This document shows, piece by piece, positions 24,709 through 33,447 of a stretch of DNA of 47,119 nucleotides (the stretch's first letter is position 1; each line of letters begins with the position of its first letter). Made by a program: the position numbers and the translations under genes. The stretch is from Nocardia seriolae NBRC 15557 (GTDB lineage Bacteria > Actinomycetota > Actinomycetes > Mycobacteriales > Mycobacteriaceae), in contig NZ_BJWY01000047.1 of the NCBI RefSeq assembly GCF_007990715.1, positions 1 to 47,119 of the forward strand, written 5' to 3'. The notes under the pieces are model-generated. The model did not search any database. It saw only the letters and a list, made by a program, of their open reading frames with translations, and was not told where the DNA came from.

Positions 24709-27700
24709 TCAGCCGTCGAGGCCGAGTTCGCGGAGGCGGGTGCGGTACAGCTCGACGTTGCCGAGCTTGACGTCCTCGTAGCCGCGGACCAGGTCGGGGA
24801 GACCGGCCGCTTCGGTGGCGGTGGCGTAGCTCTGGTCGGTCAGTCCGGCCGCGAGTCGGTGGACCATTTCGGTGTAGTGGGACAGGAGTTCCCGCTCCAC
24901 CTTGCGGACGTGGGCGTAGCCGAAGGGATCGAGCTTGGTGCCGCGCAGGGACTTGCCCTTGGCGAGGAGTTTCAGGGCCACATGGGATTTGGGGGTGAGG
25001 CCGATCTTCTTCTTGCGGCCCAGCGCCCGCAGCATCGGGGGATGCAGCTTGTAGGTGAGGTTTTCGCCGCCGGGGACCTGGGCCCGCGCGTCGGCGAGGA
25101 AGGCGGGATCCACCAGCAGGCGGGCGACCTCGTACTCGTCCTTGTAGGCGGTGAACTTGTGCAGGCCGCGCGCGACCGCCTCGCTGAACTCGGTGCGCTC
25201 GGTGACGGTGCGTTCGGCGGTCCAGGCGGCCTGGACCGTCTCGATGTAGCGGCGCGCGACCTTCGCGTTCTGGTAGTCGACCAGCTCGGCGGCGCGCAGC
25301 TCCACCAGCCGCCGGACCTCACCGTCGAAGCTGGTTCCGGCCAGCAGCTCGGCAGGCGCGACGCGCGGAACACGATGCGTAGCAGCCGATTCGGTCGCGA
25401 TCGCGAAAGCCTCCGGATCCGCGATGGCCACCCGGCCCCAGCGGAACGCCGCGATATTGGCCGCCACCGCGACCCCGTTGATACCGATCGCCTCTTCGAT
25501 CGCCGCGGCGGGCAGCCGCAGGCCGCCGGTCTGGAAGGCCGCACCGACCATCAGGAAGTTGGCCGCCGCGGTATTGCCGAACAGTCGCAGCGCCGCGGCC
25601 AGCGCATCGAAATCGAAGAGCGAATCCGACACCCCCGCAAGGCGATCCAGCAGCGGCTGGGTGTCCGGGTACTGCACCGACTTGTCGTAGACCATGTCAC
25701 CGGTCGGCGTCTGGCTGGTCGAGGCGACCACGACGGTGCCGTCCGGATTGCCGTACTGGAGGTTGTTGGGATCGGCCGCGGTCAGCAGATCGATGGCCAT
25801 GATGCAGTCGGCGCTGCCCGGGGTGAGCCGGTTGGACGGCTCCAATTCCGTTGTGGAGAAGCGCAAGTGGGACAGCACCGGCCCGGCCTTCTGGCTCAGC
25901 CCGATCTGATCCAGGCTCTCGACCGAGTACCCGGCCCGCAGCGCGGCGGTGGCCAGCACCTGGTTCACCGTGACGATGCCGGTGCCGCCGATACCCGCGA
26001 TGAGCACGTTCTGGGTGCCCAGCGGCGCGCCCAGTTCCGGATCGGCCACGGCGGGCGGTTCGGCGGGCTTGCCGCGCTTGGAACCCTTGCGGCCCTTGGC
26101 CTCCGGGTTCACCTCCACCGTCACGAACGACGGGCAGTCCCCGTCCAGGCAGCTGTAGTCGGTATTGCACGAGGTCTGATCGATGCGCGTCTTACGCCCG
26201 AACTCGGTCTCCACCGGCTGCACCGACAGGCAGTTCGACTTGGTGCCGCAATCGCCGCACCCCTCGCACACCGCCTCGTTGATCACCACGCGCGTATTGC
26301 GCACCGGCAGCGTCCCACGCTTGCGCTGCCGCCGGGCATCGGCGGCGCAGTGCTGGTCGTAGATCAGCACCGTCACGCCCTCGATCTCGCGCAGCATCCG
26401 CTGCGCCTCGTCGAGCCGATCGCGATGCCACAGCAGCGTGCCCTTGGCCAGCTCTTTCCGATTGTGCCGCTTGGGATCATCGGCGCAGATGACGATCTTC
26501 TCGACGCCCTCGGTGGTCAGCTTGTGCGTCAGCCGAGCGACCGACAGCTGCCCCTCCACGTCCTGCGCGCCGGTCATGGCGACGACCTCGTTGTAGAGCA
26601 GCTTGTAGGTGATGTTCACCCCCGCCGCCACGCACGCCTGTACCGCCAGCTGCCCGGAGTGGAAGAACGTTCCGTCGCCGACATTCTGGAACAGGTGCGG
26701 CACATCGGTGAACGGCGCCTGCCCGATCCACTGGCTGCCCTCGCCGCCCATCTGGGTCAGCCCGGTCACCGCGCTGTCGCTGCGCCCGGACAGGGTGACC
26801 AGGGTGTGGCAGCCGATGCCGCCGCCGCCGATCGAGCCCTCCGGGATCGCGGTGGAGCGATTGTGCGGGCAACCGGAACAGAAGTACGGGGTCCGCTTGG
26901 CCGACAGCACCTCCAGCGAAAGCGCGGGCGGCGGAGCCTTTGTCAGCTCGACTCGATCCCGCAGCACCCGCCGCAGCGGAGCCAGCAGCCGTCCCGCGGT
27001 GAGCTCGCCGTCGAACGGCATGAGCGGCATGCCGTTCGCGTCCAGCTTGCCGATGATCCGCGGCGCATGCGCGGTGCCGTAGAGGATTTCACGGATCTGG
27101 GTCTCGATGAACGCGGTCTTGTCCTCGACCACGATCACCTCGTCGAGCCCCGCCGCGAACTCGGTGACCTTGTGCGCCCCAATGGGATACGGCATCCCGA
27201 TGCGCAGCAGCCGAATGCCCGCGCGATGCATGGCCGCCTCGTCCACGCCCAGGTCGACCAGTGCCTGGCGGACCGCGTCGAACGTGGTTCCGGTGGCCGC
27301 GATACCCAGGCGCGCCCGCACGGGATCCACCTCGATGACATCGAGATCATTGGCCGCGCCGAAGGCGCGCACCGTGGCCCACCGCGGCCCGTACAGGTCC
27401 GCCTCGGCCAGCACGCTGTCCGCCGGAGCCGCCATGGGCCGCTGCCGGTAGGCGAAAGTCTTTCCCTCCCACTGCACCTCGGGCACCGAGATGGGCAGGT
27501 CGGCGACCGCGGAATCGACCGTCCACGCCCCGTCGGCGACATCGGCCACGATCTTCATGGCCACGATGCACCCCGAGGCCCTCGACAGCGCCACCCCCTG
27601 CATGCCCATCGTGATGATCTCGCGCGCATTGCGCGGGAACAGCACCGGTACCCCCATGGCGGCCAGCGACCGCTCGCTCACCGCGGGCACCGTCGATGAC

Positions 27701-28188
27701 TTCGAGGCCGGATCATCGCCCACCAGCAGCAGTACGCCGCCGCGCGGATTCACCCCGTACATGTTCGCGTGCCGGATGGCATCGGTTGCCCGGTCCACGC
27801 CCGGACCCTTGCCGTACCAAACACCCACCACGCCATCGTGTGTCGCCGTCCCGGCCGGTAGATCGGCCTGGCTGCCCCACACCGAGGTGGCCGCGAGTTC
27901 CTCGTTGAATCCCGGCACGAAGGTGATGTCGTGCTCCGACAGCACATTCGGCATGCCCAGCAGCATCTTGTCGACTCCGCCCAGCGGGCTGCCCTGATAC
28001 CCGGACACGAAGGTCGCCACCCGGTGCCCGGCGCGCATATCGCGAACGTGCTGCTCGACGAGCAGTCTGGCAATGGCTTGCACGCCGGTGAGAAGCACCG
28101 GACCCGCGCCGGACCGGTAGCGGTCGGCGAGGTCGTAGGGCGTAGCCGGTTCGGCCTGCCGGACAGGCGCCCAGGCAACGTCGGTCAT
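24709..28188 (-). CDS. indolepyruvate ferredoxin oxidoreductase
   Basis: 1159 residues, a fused IorA/IorB-type enzyme that oxidatively decarboxylates aryl or branched 2-oxo acids to acyl-CoA, reducing ferredoxin. The N-terminal pyruvate-ferredoxin-type domain begins YDLADRYRSGAGPVLLTGVQ. A ThDP domain has FCSGCPHNRST and GGEGSQWIG. A cluster site CEGCGDCG with NCLSVQPVET and later Cys (CNTDYSCLDGDCPSF) follows. The gamma-like domain starts NVLIAGIGGTGIVTVNQV. Upstream is an Lrp/AsnC regulator and downstream the amino acid dehydrogenase and permease, a consistent amino-acid oxidation unit. Confidence 0.92.
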   Translation of the reverse strand: MTDVAWAPVRQAEPATPYDLADRYRSGAGPVLLTGVQAIARLLVEQHVRDMRAGHRVATFVSGYQGSPLGGVDKMLLGMPNVLSEHDITFVPGFNEELAATSVWGSQADLPAGTATHDGVVGVWYGKGPGVDRATDAIRHANMYGVNPRGGVLLLVGDDPASKSSTVPAVSERSLAAMGVPVLFPRNAREIITMGMQGVALSRASGCIVAMKIVADVADGAWTVDSAVADLPISVPEVQWEGKTFAYRQRPMAAPADSVLAEADLYGPRWATVRAFGAANDLDVIEVDPVRARLGIAATGTTFDAVRQALVDLGVDEAAMHRAGIRLLRIGMPYPIGAHKVTEFAAGLDEVIVVEDKTAFIETQIREILYGTAHAPRIIGKLDANGMPLMPFDGELTAGRLLAPLRRVLRDRVELTKAPPPALSLEVLSAKRTPYFCSGCPHNRSTAIPEGSIGGGGIGCHTLVTLSGRSDSAVTGLTQMGGEGSQWIGQAPFTDVPHLFQNVGDGTFFHSGQLAVQACVAAGVNITYKLLYNEVVAMTGAQDVEGQLSVARLTHKLTTEGVEKIVICADDPKRHNRKELAKGTLLWHRDRLDEAQRMLREIEGVTVLIYDQHCAADARRQRKRGTLPVRNTRVVINEAVCEGCGDCGTKSNCLSVQPVETEFGRKTRIDQTSCNTDYSCLDGDCPSFVTVEVNPEAKGRKGSKRGKPAEPPAVADPELGAPLGTQNVLIAGIGGTGIVTVNQVLATAALRAGYSVESLDQIGLSQKAGPVLSHLRFSTTELEPSNRLTPGSADCIMAIDLLTAADPNNLQYGNPDGTVVVASTSQTPTGDMVYDKSVQYPDTQPLLDRLAGVSDSLFDFDALAAALRLFGNTAAANFLMVGAAFQTGGLRLPAAAIEEAIGINGVAVAANIAAFRWGRVAIADPEAFAIATESAATHRVPRVAPAELLAGTSFDGEVRRLVELRAAELVDYQNAKVARRYIETVQAAWTAERTVTERTEFSEAVARGLHKFTAYKDEYEVARLLVDPAFLADARAQVPGGENLTYKLHPPMLRALGRKKKIGLTPKSHVALKLLAKGKSLRGTKLDPFGYAHVRKVERELLSHYTEMVHRLAAGLTDQSYATATEAAGLPDLVRGYEDVKLGNVELYRTRLRELGLDG

Positions 28189-28257
28189 GGACAGTCACCA
28201 CACTCTCCACAGCCTCGTGAGCTGCAAACGAAGGGGATCTAGCGATCGGTGCAGCGA

Positions 28258-28286
28258 AATCTGCCGTGAAGTGTGATCTGTGTCAA
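28258..28286 (-). promoter_or_regulatory. candidate promoter of indolepyruvate oxidoreductase
   Basis: On the minus strand TTGACA (28286-28281) is a perfect -35 box, with a 17-base gap to CAGATT (28263-28258) as a poor -10. It lies 70 bases upstream of the start codon. Confidence 0.45.
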
Positions 28287-28319
28287 CAGGGGTGCGAAAA
28301 GTTGATCAGACTGCTCAAA

Positions 28320-28335
28320 AGTGATCTGGAGCACT
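28320..28335. promoter_or_regulatory. possible Lrp/AsnC operator
   Basis: 16-bp inverted repeat, AGTGATC-TG-GAGCACT (6 of 7 arm positions match), between the regulator gene and the oxidoreductase promoter, about 35 bases upstream of its -35 box. The placement suits an activator or repressor site for the adjacent Lrp-like protein. Confidence 0.4.
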
Positions 28336-28356
28336 GTGACGCGCGCAGCATTCTGC

Positions 28357-28839
28357 TCAGGCGCCGGGGCTCCCCGTCAGATGCTCGACGAGCGGCAGCG
28401 ACCGGTACTCCACCGGAGTCGCCAGGGCCAGCATGGTTTCGGTGTGCTTGACCCCGGGAATGGCGTGCACCCGCTGAATGATCGCCAGCAGATCCGGTTG
28501 CGACCGCGCGGCAATGCGCACCAGCAGATCCGAGCGCCCCGTCGTGGCATGCACCTCGAGCACATTCGGGAACTCCCGCAGCGCCGCGACGATGTCGTCC
28601 ATCTTGTTCTGATTCAGCTCGATCCCGAGGAACGCGTGCACCGCGAACCCGATCGCCTCCAGATCCACATCCGGCGGATACCCCCGCACCACCCCGGACG
28701 CCTCCAGCCGCTTCATCCGGGCCTGCACCGTGTTCCGCGCGATCCCCAGCCGCTGCGCCAACTCCAGGATCGGCGCCCGCGGATCGGACGCCAACTCCGC
28801 CAGCAGCGCGGAATCCAGCCCGTCGATCTTGATGCTCAT
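28357..28839 (-). CDS. Lrp/AsnC-family regulator
   Basis: 160 residues from the ATG at 28839 (GGGAGAA eight bases before). An N-terminal HTH (LDSALLAELASDPRAPILEL, then LGIARNTVQARMKRLEASG, about residues 8-48) is followed by a RAM domain (FAVHAFLGIELNQ, HATTGRSDLLVRI) that binds amino acids. It lies upstream of the oxidoreductase, dehydrogenase and permease on the same strand and is the likely amino-acid sensor for them. Confidence 0.9.
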   Translation of the reverse strand: MSIKIDGLDSALLAELASDPRAPILELAQRLGIARNTVQARMKRLEASGVVRGYPPDVDLEAIGFAVHAFLGIELNQNKMDDIVAALREFPNVLEVHATTGRSDLLVRIAARSQPDLLAIIQRVHAIPGVKHTETMLALATPVEYRSLPLVEHLTGSPGA

Positions 28840-28971
28840 AACGCATTCTCCCATTCCGGCCGAGCGGTCCGGACCGGGCGGACGGTCTTGTCGAACGTGT
28901 CCGCAGGTCCGGATTAACGCCGCTTCCGGCATGCTCGATGATCAGTTCGTGAAGCGAGACCGGAGGGATTC

Positions 28972-29529
28972 ATGAGGGTCGGGGCAGTGGCGGCGGTCGC
29001 GGCGGCAGCGGGGCTGGCCCTCGCCGTGAGTGGATGTCAGGACACCACCACATCGGGCGGTGCGACAACGACATCCGGGGGTACCACGGCGGCGGGCCAA
29101 CAGCCCGCGGCTCCGGCCGGTAGTGGGCACGGCCTGTGCTTCGACCTGAACTCGGATCTGGCGCGATCGGCGATCGCGAAATTGTCCGCACCGCCGGTCG
29201 GACAGTGGCAGACCGGGCAGGTCAGCGAGAACCCGATCTCCTCCGGCTGCGACGGGGTGCTGTCGTGGATGACGGTGAACTCCAACGTCAATCACCCCTA
29301 CACCCACGTGCTGTTCTTCACCGGCGGCACCTACCTGGGCACCGCCACCACCGACCCGTACATGTACACGATGGTCACGGCGAAGACCTCCACCAGCCTG
29401 TCCCTCACCTACCACTGGCTCCAGGCCGACGACGCCATGTGCTGCCCGAAGGGCGGGCCGAGCGTCGTCACCTTCACCCTGAAGGGCGCCAAGGTCACCG
29501 CCGACGGCCAGTTCCCGCCCCACGCCTGA
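28972..29529 (+). CDS. LppP/LprE-family lipoprotein
   Basis: 185 residues with a lipoprotein signal (lipobox AVSGC, Cys22), a Thr/Gly/Ser linker, and a C-terminal domain with four Cys (GLCFDLNS, SSGCDGVLSW, AMCCPKGG) matching the LppP/LprE family of mycolic-acid actinomycetes. Its role on the outer face of the membrane is unknown. GGAGGG precedes the ATG by five bases. It is divergent from the Lrp regulator and convergent with the GDSL operon, with 20 bases between stops. Confidence 0.85.
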   Translation: MRVGAVAAVAAAAGLALAVSGCQDTTTSGGATTTSGGTTAAGQQPAAPAGSGHGLCFDLNSDLARSAIAKLSAPPVGQWQTGQVSENPISSGCDGVLSWMTVNSNVNHPYTHVLFFTGGTYLGTATTDPYMYTMVTAKTSTSLSLTYHWLQADDAMCCPKGGPSVVTFTLKGAKVTADGQFPPHA

Positions 29530-29549
29530 GACGGCGCCGGGCCGGGTGG

Positions 29550-30548
29550 CTACGAGACGCGGCTGTGGACCGCGCCCGCGACCGCCGCGTCTCCGACGGG
29601 GGTGGGGTGGAACGGCAGGCCGACCAGATTCACCTTCGGGTCCAGGACGGACAGCAGCCAGGGGTCGGCGGAGCAGAGGCCGTGGCCGGCGGTGGGCGTC
29701 CGGGCATCCACGAAGTCGATCGAGAGCAGTTGGGCCGCATCGCGTTCGGCGTCGTCTATGCGGTTCCAGAATTCGTTGATGGCGGTGGCGCGGGGCTGGA
29801 CGTAGCGGAAGGCGCCCAGTACGTCGAGGCACCAGGCGGTCGAATTCTCCGGGGCCAGTTCGGGGTAGCCGACCAGTTCGATCCTGGCGTTGGGGGCGTA
29901 GTACTTCACGTAGTCGACGACCTTGCGGATGCGGTCGGCGTAGGCCGCGCCGGTGACCGTGTCGAGGTCGGGCCAGCGACCCTGCGCGACCGCGTCGGTG
30001 TCGCAACCCTTTTCGAGGTTGAAGGCACAGGTCAGCTGGGCGGGGGCATCGGCGGTGGTGGCGGAATCGCGGGGCCACTCGTCATTGGCGCCGAGCTGGA
30101 TCGCGACCACTTTGGTGCGCGGGCCGAACGCCCCGTCCTTGGCGGCCTTGATGGCCAGCTGCGCCAGGGTGTAGCCGTCGCGGCCGGGCACCTGCTGGCC
30201 GGTCGAGGTCACCGGGCCGCTGTCGATCGAGGCGTTGGTGCAGGTGGCGTTCTCGAAGTCGGCCGCCTCGACGCCCATGAGCTGGCTCAGCCGGACGGGC
30301 CAGGAGGTGTCGCGATGCAGGCATTCGTGGGCCGAGGCGTCATTGTTGCCGTCGCACTTGACCAGTACCCCGTCGCAGGGCGGGTTGGCGGCGAACGAAT
30401 CACCCATGACCACGAGCGTGCGGCCCGCCGCCGGGGTCGGTTCGTCGGCGGACGCGATGCCGGTCGATCCGGCGGCGGTGAGCACGGCGGCGACGGCGGC
30501 CAGCCGGAGCGGAAGAACGGCCGCGCGCTTGGGCCTGAAGCTGATCAT
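29550..30548 (-). CDS. secreted SGNH/GDSL hydrolase (copy 1)
   Basis: 332 residues from the ATG at 30548 (GAGG six bases before). A signal peptide ends near ASA, then block I VVMGDSFAANPP (Ser51), block III QLGANDEWPRD with Asn, and block V GLPFHPTPVGD with the catalytic His. SGNH enzymes are esterases acting on acyl groups of glycans or lipids. It is the third gene of a minus-strand operon, 34 bases after the membrane glycosyltransferase. It is paralogous to the first gene of the operon: long stretches such as GAAYADR.RKVV and YYAPNARIELVGYPE are shared. Confidence 0.88.
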   Translation of the reverse strand: MISFRPKRAAVLPLRLAAVAAVLTAAGSTGIASADEPTPAAGRTLVVMGDSFAANPPCDGVLVKCDGNNDASAHECLHRDTSWPVRLSQLMGVEAADFENATCTNASIDSGPVTSTGQQVPGRDGYTLAQLAIKAAKDGAFGPRTKVVAIQLGANDEWPRDSATTADAPAQLTCAFNLEKGCDTDAVAQGRWPDLDTVTGAAYADRIRKVVDYVKYYAPNARIELVGYPELAPENSTAWCLDVLGAFRYVQPRATAINEFWNRIDDAERDAAQLLSIDFVDARTPTAGHGLCSADPWLLSVLDPKVNLVGLPFHPTPVGDAAVAGAVHSRVS

Positions 30549-30582
30549 GCACATCCTCGATAAGTGGTACCGGCGGTGGTGC

Positions 30583-32139
30583 TCACGAGGCCGGTGGGAC
30601 AACCATATAGGTCAGCTTCGGCCACGCAACGGACATGGGTACCAAGGGATCTCGGCAGATCCAAATGCTCACCTGATCGTTCTGCCCGCCGATGCCGAGG
30701 CGGTTGTCCAGCCGCGCCGCGGGTGTGGTGTGGGCGAAGCCGGCCAGGAAGGCGCGCGTCTGCGGCCCGTCATTGAATCCGACGTAGAGGATGGTCCGGG
30801 CCGAGTCCGGCGGCGGACCCCATTCGGCGAAGCCACGATTGGGGCTGTAGACCGGCGGGATCCATTCCGACCGCCGGTACCGGTCGAGCGCACCGGCCTG
30901 GTTGTAGGCCGCGGCGACGACCGCCGCGTCGGCCTGTTCCTCCGGCGGCAGGCCGATCGCCACCCTGTGCGCCGCGTCGGCCAGGTCCGGCCAGCTGTCG
31001 TTGCCGTAGTGCTGCAGGAAACCCCAGTAGCCCTCGTTGTCCGGCACATCGATCCAGCTCTTCGGGTACGGCAGCATGGCCAGTCCGGCGGTCAGCACCG
31101 CCGAGGCGACGATGAGGCCGGTGAACAGCCGCCGCAGATTCGCGCGCGTCCCGGCGGTTTCGAGCAGGCCGGACAGGACTGCCGCGCCCGCGCCGAAGAT
31201 GGCGGGGACGATCCCGGCGACGTAGTAGGAGCGGCCGTGCTCGACGATCACCAGGACCACCATCACCGCGGCCGCGACCAGCACGAACCGGTACGGCCGC
31301 AGCTTCGGTGAGCGGGCCAGGCCGTAGAGACCCAGCAAACCCAGTCCGCCGCCGAGGAATCCGGTGGTCACCATGATCGCGGCCACGGTTCCCCACGGGC
31401 CGCCGTCGGTCTGCGCGGTTTCGTGGGCGATGGCGGCATTGGTCGCCAGCTGCGGCCAATCCCGGGCGGCCTGCCACAGCAGGGCGGGGGTCATGGCCGC
31501 GGCGAAGATCAACAGCCCCAGCCACAGCGCGGGTCGGCCCAGCATCGCGCGGGGTCCGGCAATGAGCACGCCGGCGGCGATACAGGCCCCGAGCATCAGG
31601 ATCAGCCACTTGTCCTGCACGTCGAGCGCCGCCGCCACACCCGCCGCAATGAGCAAGCGGTCCTGGCGGATTCGCACCCAGCGGACCAGCAGCCAGACGA
31701 TCAGGGCCTGGCACGCCACGTCGAAGGCGACGCTGTCGAGCACGGTGTAGGCGACGACGAACGGCGACATGGCGTAGGCCGCCGCGGTCAGCATCTGATA
31801 GCGCGGCCGCGCGCCGCACTCGAAGGCCACCGCCGCCGCGAGCACCGACACCGCGACCAGCAGCAGCAGTCCGGGGATCCGCAGCGCGACCACCGATCCC
31901 GGCGTGATGAGATCGCCCAGCCGCGCGATCAGCGGGATCACCGGACCGTTGTCGACGTAATCGACCGCGAGCCGCCGACCGCACGCCAGGTAGTACAGCT
32001 CGTCGCCCGCGAACTGGAACCGCATGGCGGAGACCGACCAGACCAGCGTGATCAAGCCGGACACCAGGACGACGCCCCGCCACGCGAAACGTGCCGGCGC
32101 GGCCGTCGATTCGGGTTGCGAGGTATAGGTAAGCGTCAT
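30583..32139 (-). CDS. GT39/PMT-like membrane glycosyltransferase
   Basis: 518 residues with about 10-12 hydrophobic helices. After the first helix comes an acidic pair in FAGDELYYLACG, the catalytic first loop of GT-C enzymes that use polyprenyl-phosphate sugars, and a further pattern YVDNGPVIPL. A C-terminal soluble part has PVYSPNRGFAEWGPPP. It would move a sugar to an extracytoplasmic acceptor (arabinan, lipid or protein). It lies between two secreted SGNH hydrolases, with gaps of 24 and 34 bases, so the three form one operon. Confidence 0.82.
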   Translation of the reverse strand: MTLTYTSQPESTAAPARFAWRGVVLVSGLITLVWSVSAMRFQFAGDELYYLACGRRLAVDYVDNGPVIPLIARLGDLITPGSVVALRIPGLLLLVAVSVLAAAVAFECGARPRYQMLTAAAYAMSPFVVAYTVLDSVAFDVACQALIVWLLVRWVRIRQDRLLIAAGVAAALDVQDKWLILMLGACIAAGVLIAGPRAMLGRPALWLGLLIFAAAMTPALLWQAARDWPQLATNAAIAHETAQTDGGPWGTVAAIMVTTGFLGGGLGLLGLYGLARSPKLRPYRFVLVAAAVMVVLVIVEHGRSYYVAGIVPAIFGAGAAVLSGLLETAGTRANLRRLFTGLIVASAVLTAGLAMLPYPKSWIDVPDNEGYWGFLQHYGNDSWPDLADAAHRVAIGLPPEEQADAAVVAAAYNQAGALDRYRRSEWIPPVYSPNRGFAEWGPPPDSARTILYVGFNDGPQTRAFLAGFAHTTPAARLDNRLGIGGQNDQVSIWICRDPLVPMSVAWPKLTYMVVPPAS

Positions 32140-32163
32140 TGCTGCTCCGATGGATGCGCCGGG

Positions 32164-33168
32164 TCAGCGGGTCTGCGCGACGTGGCCGAAGACGGCTTCG
32201 GCCACGGCGGTGTCCCCGCGCGGTGAGGGATGGAAGGGCAACCCGGCCGGATCGGTCCGCGGATCCAGGAAACCGTTGAACCACGGATCGGCGGCACACA
32301 GACCGTGACCGGCGGTCACCGGCTTGACGTCGACGAAGTCGATCCCGAGGATTCCGGCCGCGTCGCGTTCGGCTACCTGGAGCCGATTCCAGTACTCGAC
32401 CATGGCTCGTGCCCGAGGCTGGACCCAGCGGACGACGCCGAGGATATCGAAGCACCACGCCGTGGCGTCCTCCGGTGTCACTTCTGGATAACCGACCAGT
32501 TCGATTCTTGCGTTGGGCGCGTAGTACTTCACGAACTCGACGACCTTGCGCATGCGATCGGCGTAGGCCGCACCGGTGACCGCGTCGAGGTCCGGCCAGC
32601 GGCCCTCGGTCACCGCATTCTCGTCACAGCCGCGCACGACATCGAGCGTGCAGGTGAACACCCGGGTCGCGTCCGGGCTGACGGCGGCGTCGCGGGGCCA
32701 CGCGTCGTTGAAGCCCATCTGGATCGCCACCACCCGGGTCCGCGGGCCGAACGCGCCGTCCTCGGCGGCCTGCCGGACCTCCTGGGTCAGGGTGTAGCCG
32801 TCGCGGCCGGGCACCTGCTGCCCGGTGGAGGTCGCCGGACCGGTGTCGATCGTCGCGCTCGAGCACGAGTTGTTCTCGACGTCGGCCGCTTCGACGCCCA
32901 TCAGCGTGCTCAGCTGGACGGGCCAGGAGGTCGGGCCGTGCAGGCAGGCCCGCAGTCCGGCGCTGCTGGTATCCACGCACTTCACCAGCACCGCATCGCA
33001 CGGCGGGTTCGCGGTGTACGAATCACCCAGCACGACAAGGGCGCGGCCCGCAGCGGGTTCGGCATCGGCCGCCGCCGTGCCGATCGGGACCGTGCAGGCG
33101 AGCGCGCCGACGACGGCCGCGGCCAGCCGGGGCGGGAGAACGCCACCCTTGGTCCAGGTACTGGTCAA
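32164..33168 (-). CDS. secreted SGNH/GDSL hydrolase (copy 2)
   Basis: 334 residues from a TTG start with GAGGA upstream. Signal peptide, then VVLGDSYTANPP, QMGFNDAWPRD and GLPFHPSPRGD give the Ser, Asn and His of the SGNH site. First gene of the operon. Its ribosome binding region (GAGGATTTGCAT) closely matches that of copy 1 (GAGGATGTGCAT), so the duplication included the 5' end. The two paralogs may act on different acyl positions of one envelope glycan built or modified by the glycosyltransferase between them; that is inference. Confidence 0.87.
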   Translation of the reverse strand: MTSTWTKGGVLPPRLAAAVVGALACTVPIGTAAADAEPAAGRALVVLGDSYTANPPCDAVLVKCVDTSSAGLRACLHGPTSWPVQLSTLMGVEAADVENNSCSSATIDTGPATSTGQQVPGRDGYTLTQEVRQAAEDGAFGPRTRVVAIQMGFNDAWPRDAAVSPDATRVFTCTLDVVRGCDENAVTEGRWPDLDAVTGAAYADRMRKVVEFVKYYAPNARIELVGYPEVTPEDATAWCFDILGVVRWVQPRARAMVEYWNRLQVAERDAAGILGIDFVDVKPVTAGHGLCAADPWFNGFLDPRTDPAGLPFHPSPRGDTAVAEAVFGHVAQTR

Positions 33169-33242
33169 TGCAAATCCTCATCGAGTCACAGGCGGGCCGG
33201 TTTAGGCTTCGACCGTGACGCAGGTCTCAGCAGCTGACCGGT

Positions 33243-33268
33243 AAAGCAAAATAGCTCTATTTCACTTT
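33243..33268. promoter_or_regulatory. 26-bp A+T-rich palindrome before GDSL operon
   Basis: AAAGCAAAATAG / CTATTTCACTTT pair at 10 of 12 positions around a central CT. It lies 75 bases upstream of the first GDSL gene and is far richer in A+T than its surroundings. It is a candidate operator or promoter element. Confidence 0.5.
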
Positions 33269-33359
33269 GTTGGCAAGCAGCCGCCCGGCGTTCGGGCATC
33301 CCTCCTCGAACCCTATGCAGGACAAGCGTACTGCTGAATGCCGTTCAGCTTGACGGCCA

Positions 33360-33398
33360 CCGCTATCGAGGAGGGTCGGGACTCGTCCTCGATAGCGG
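33360..33398. terminator. terminator-like hairpin
   Basis: Perfect 13-base arms, CCGCTATCGAGGA / TCCTCGATAGCGG, with a 13-base loop, 50 bases beyond the stop of the alpha/beta hydrolase gene. No T-run. It probably ends that transcript and separates it from the GDSL promoter. Confidence 0.6.
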
Positions 33399-33447
33399 CG
33401 CACTGGCCGACGGCCCTATTGTCTGCAACCGGCCCGGCGGCCCGGCC

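Noticed and set aside
23278..27699. Very long plus-strand open frame (about 1470 codons) opposite the oxidoreductase and dehydrogenase genes
   Set aside because: It is antisense to two clearly recognised enzymes, and its Gly/Arg/His-rich composition is a codon-bias shadow typical of G+C-rich DNA.
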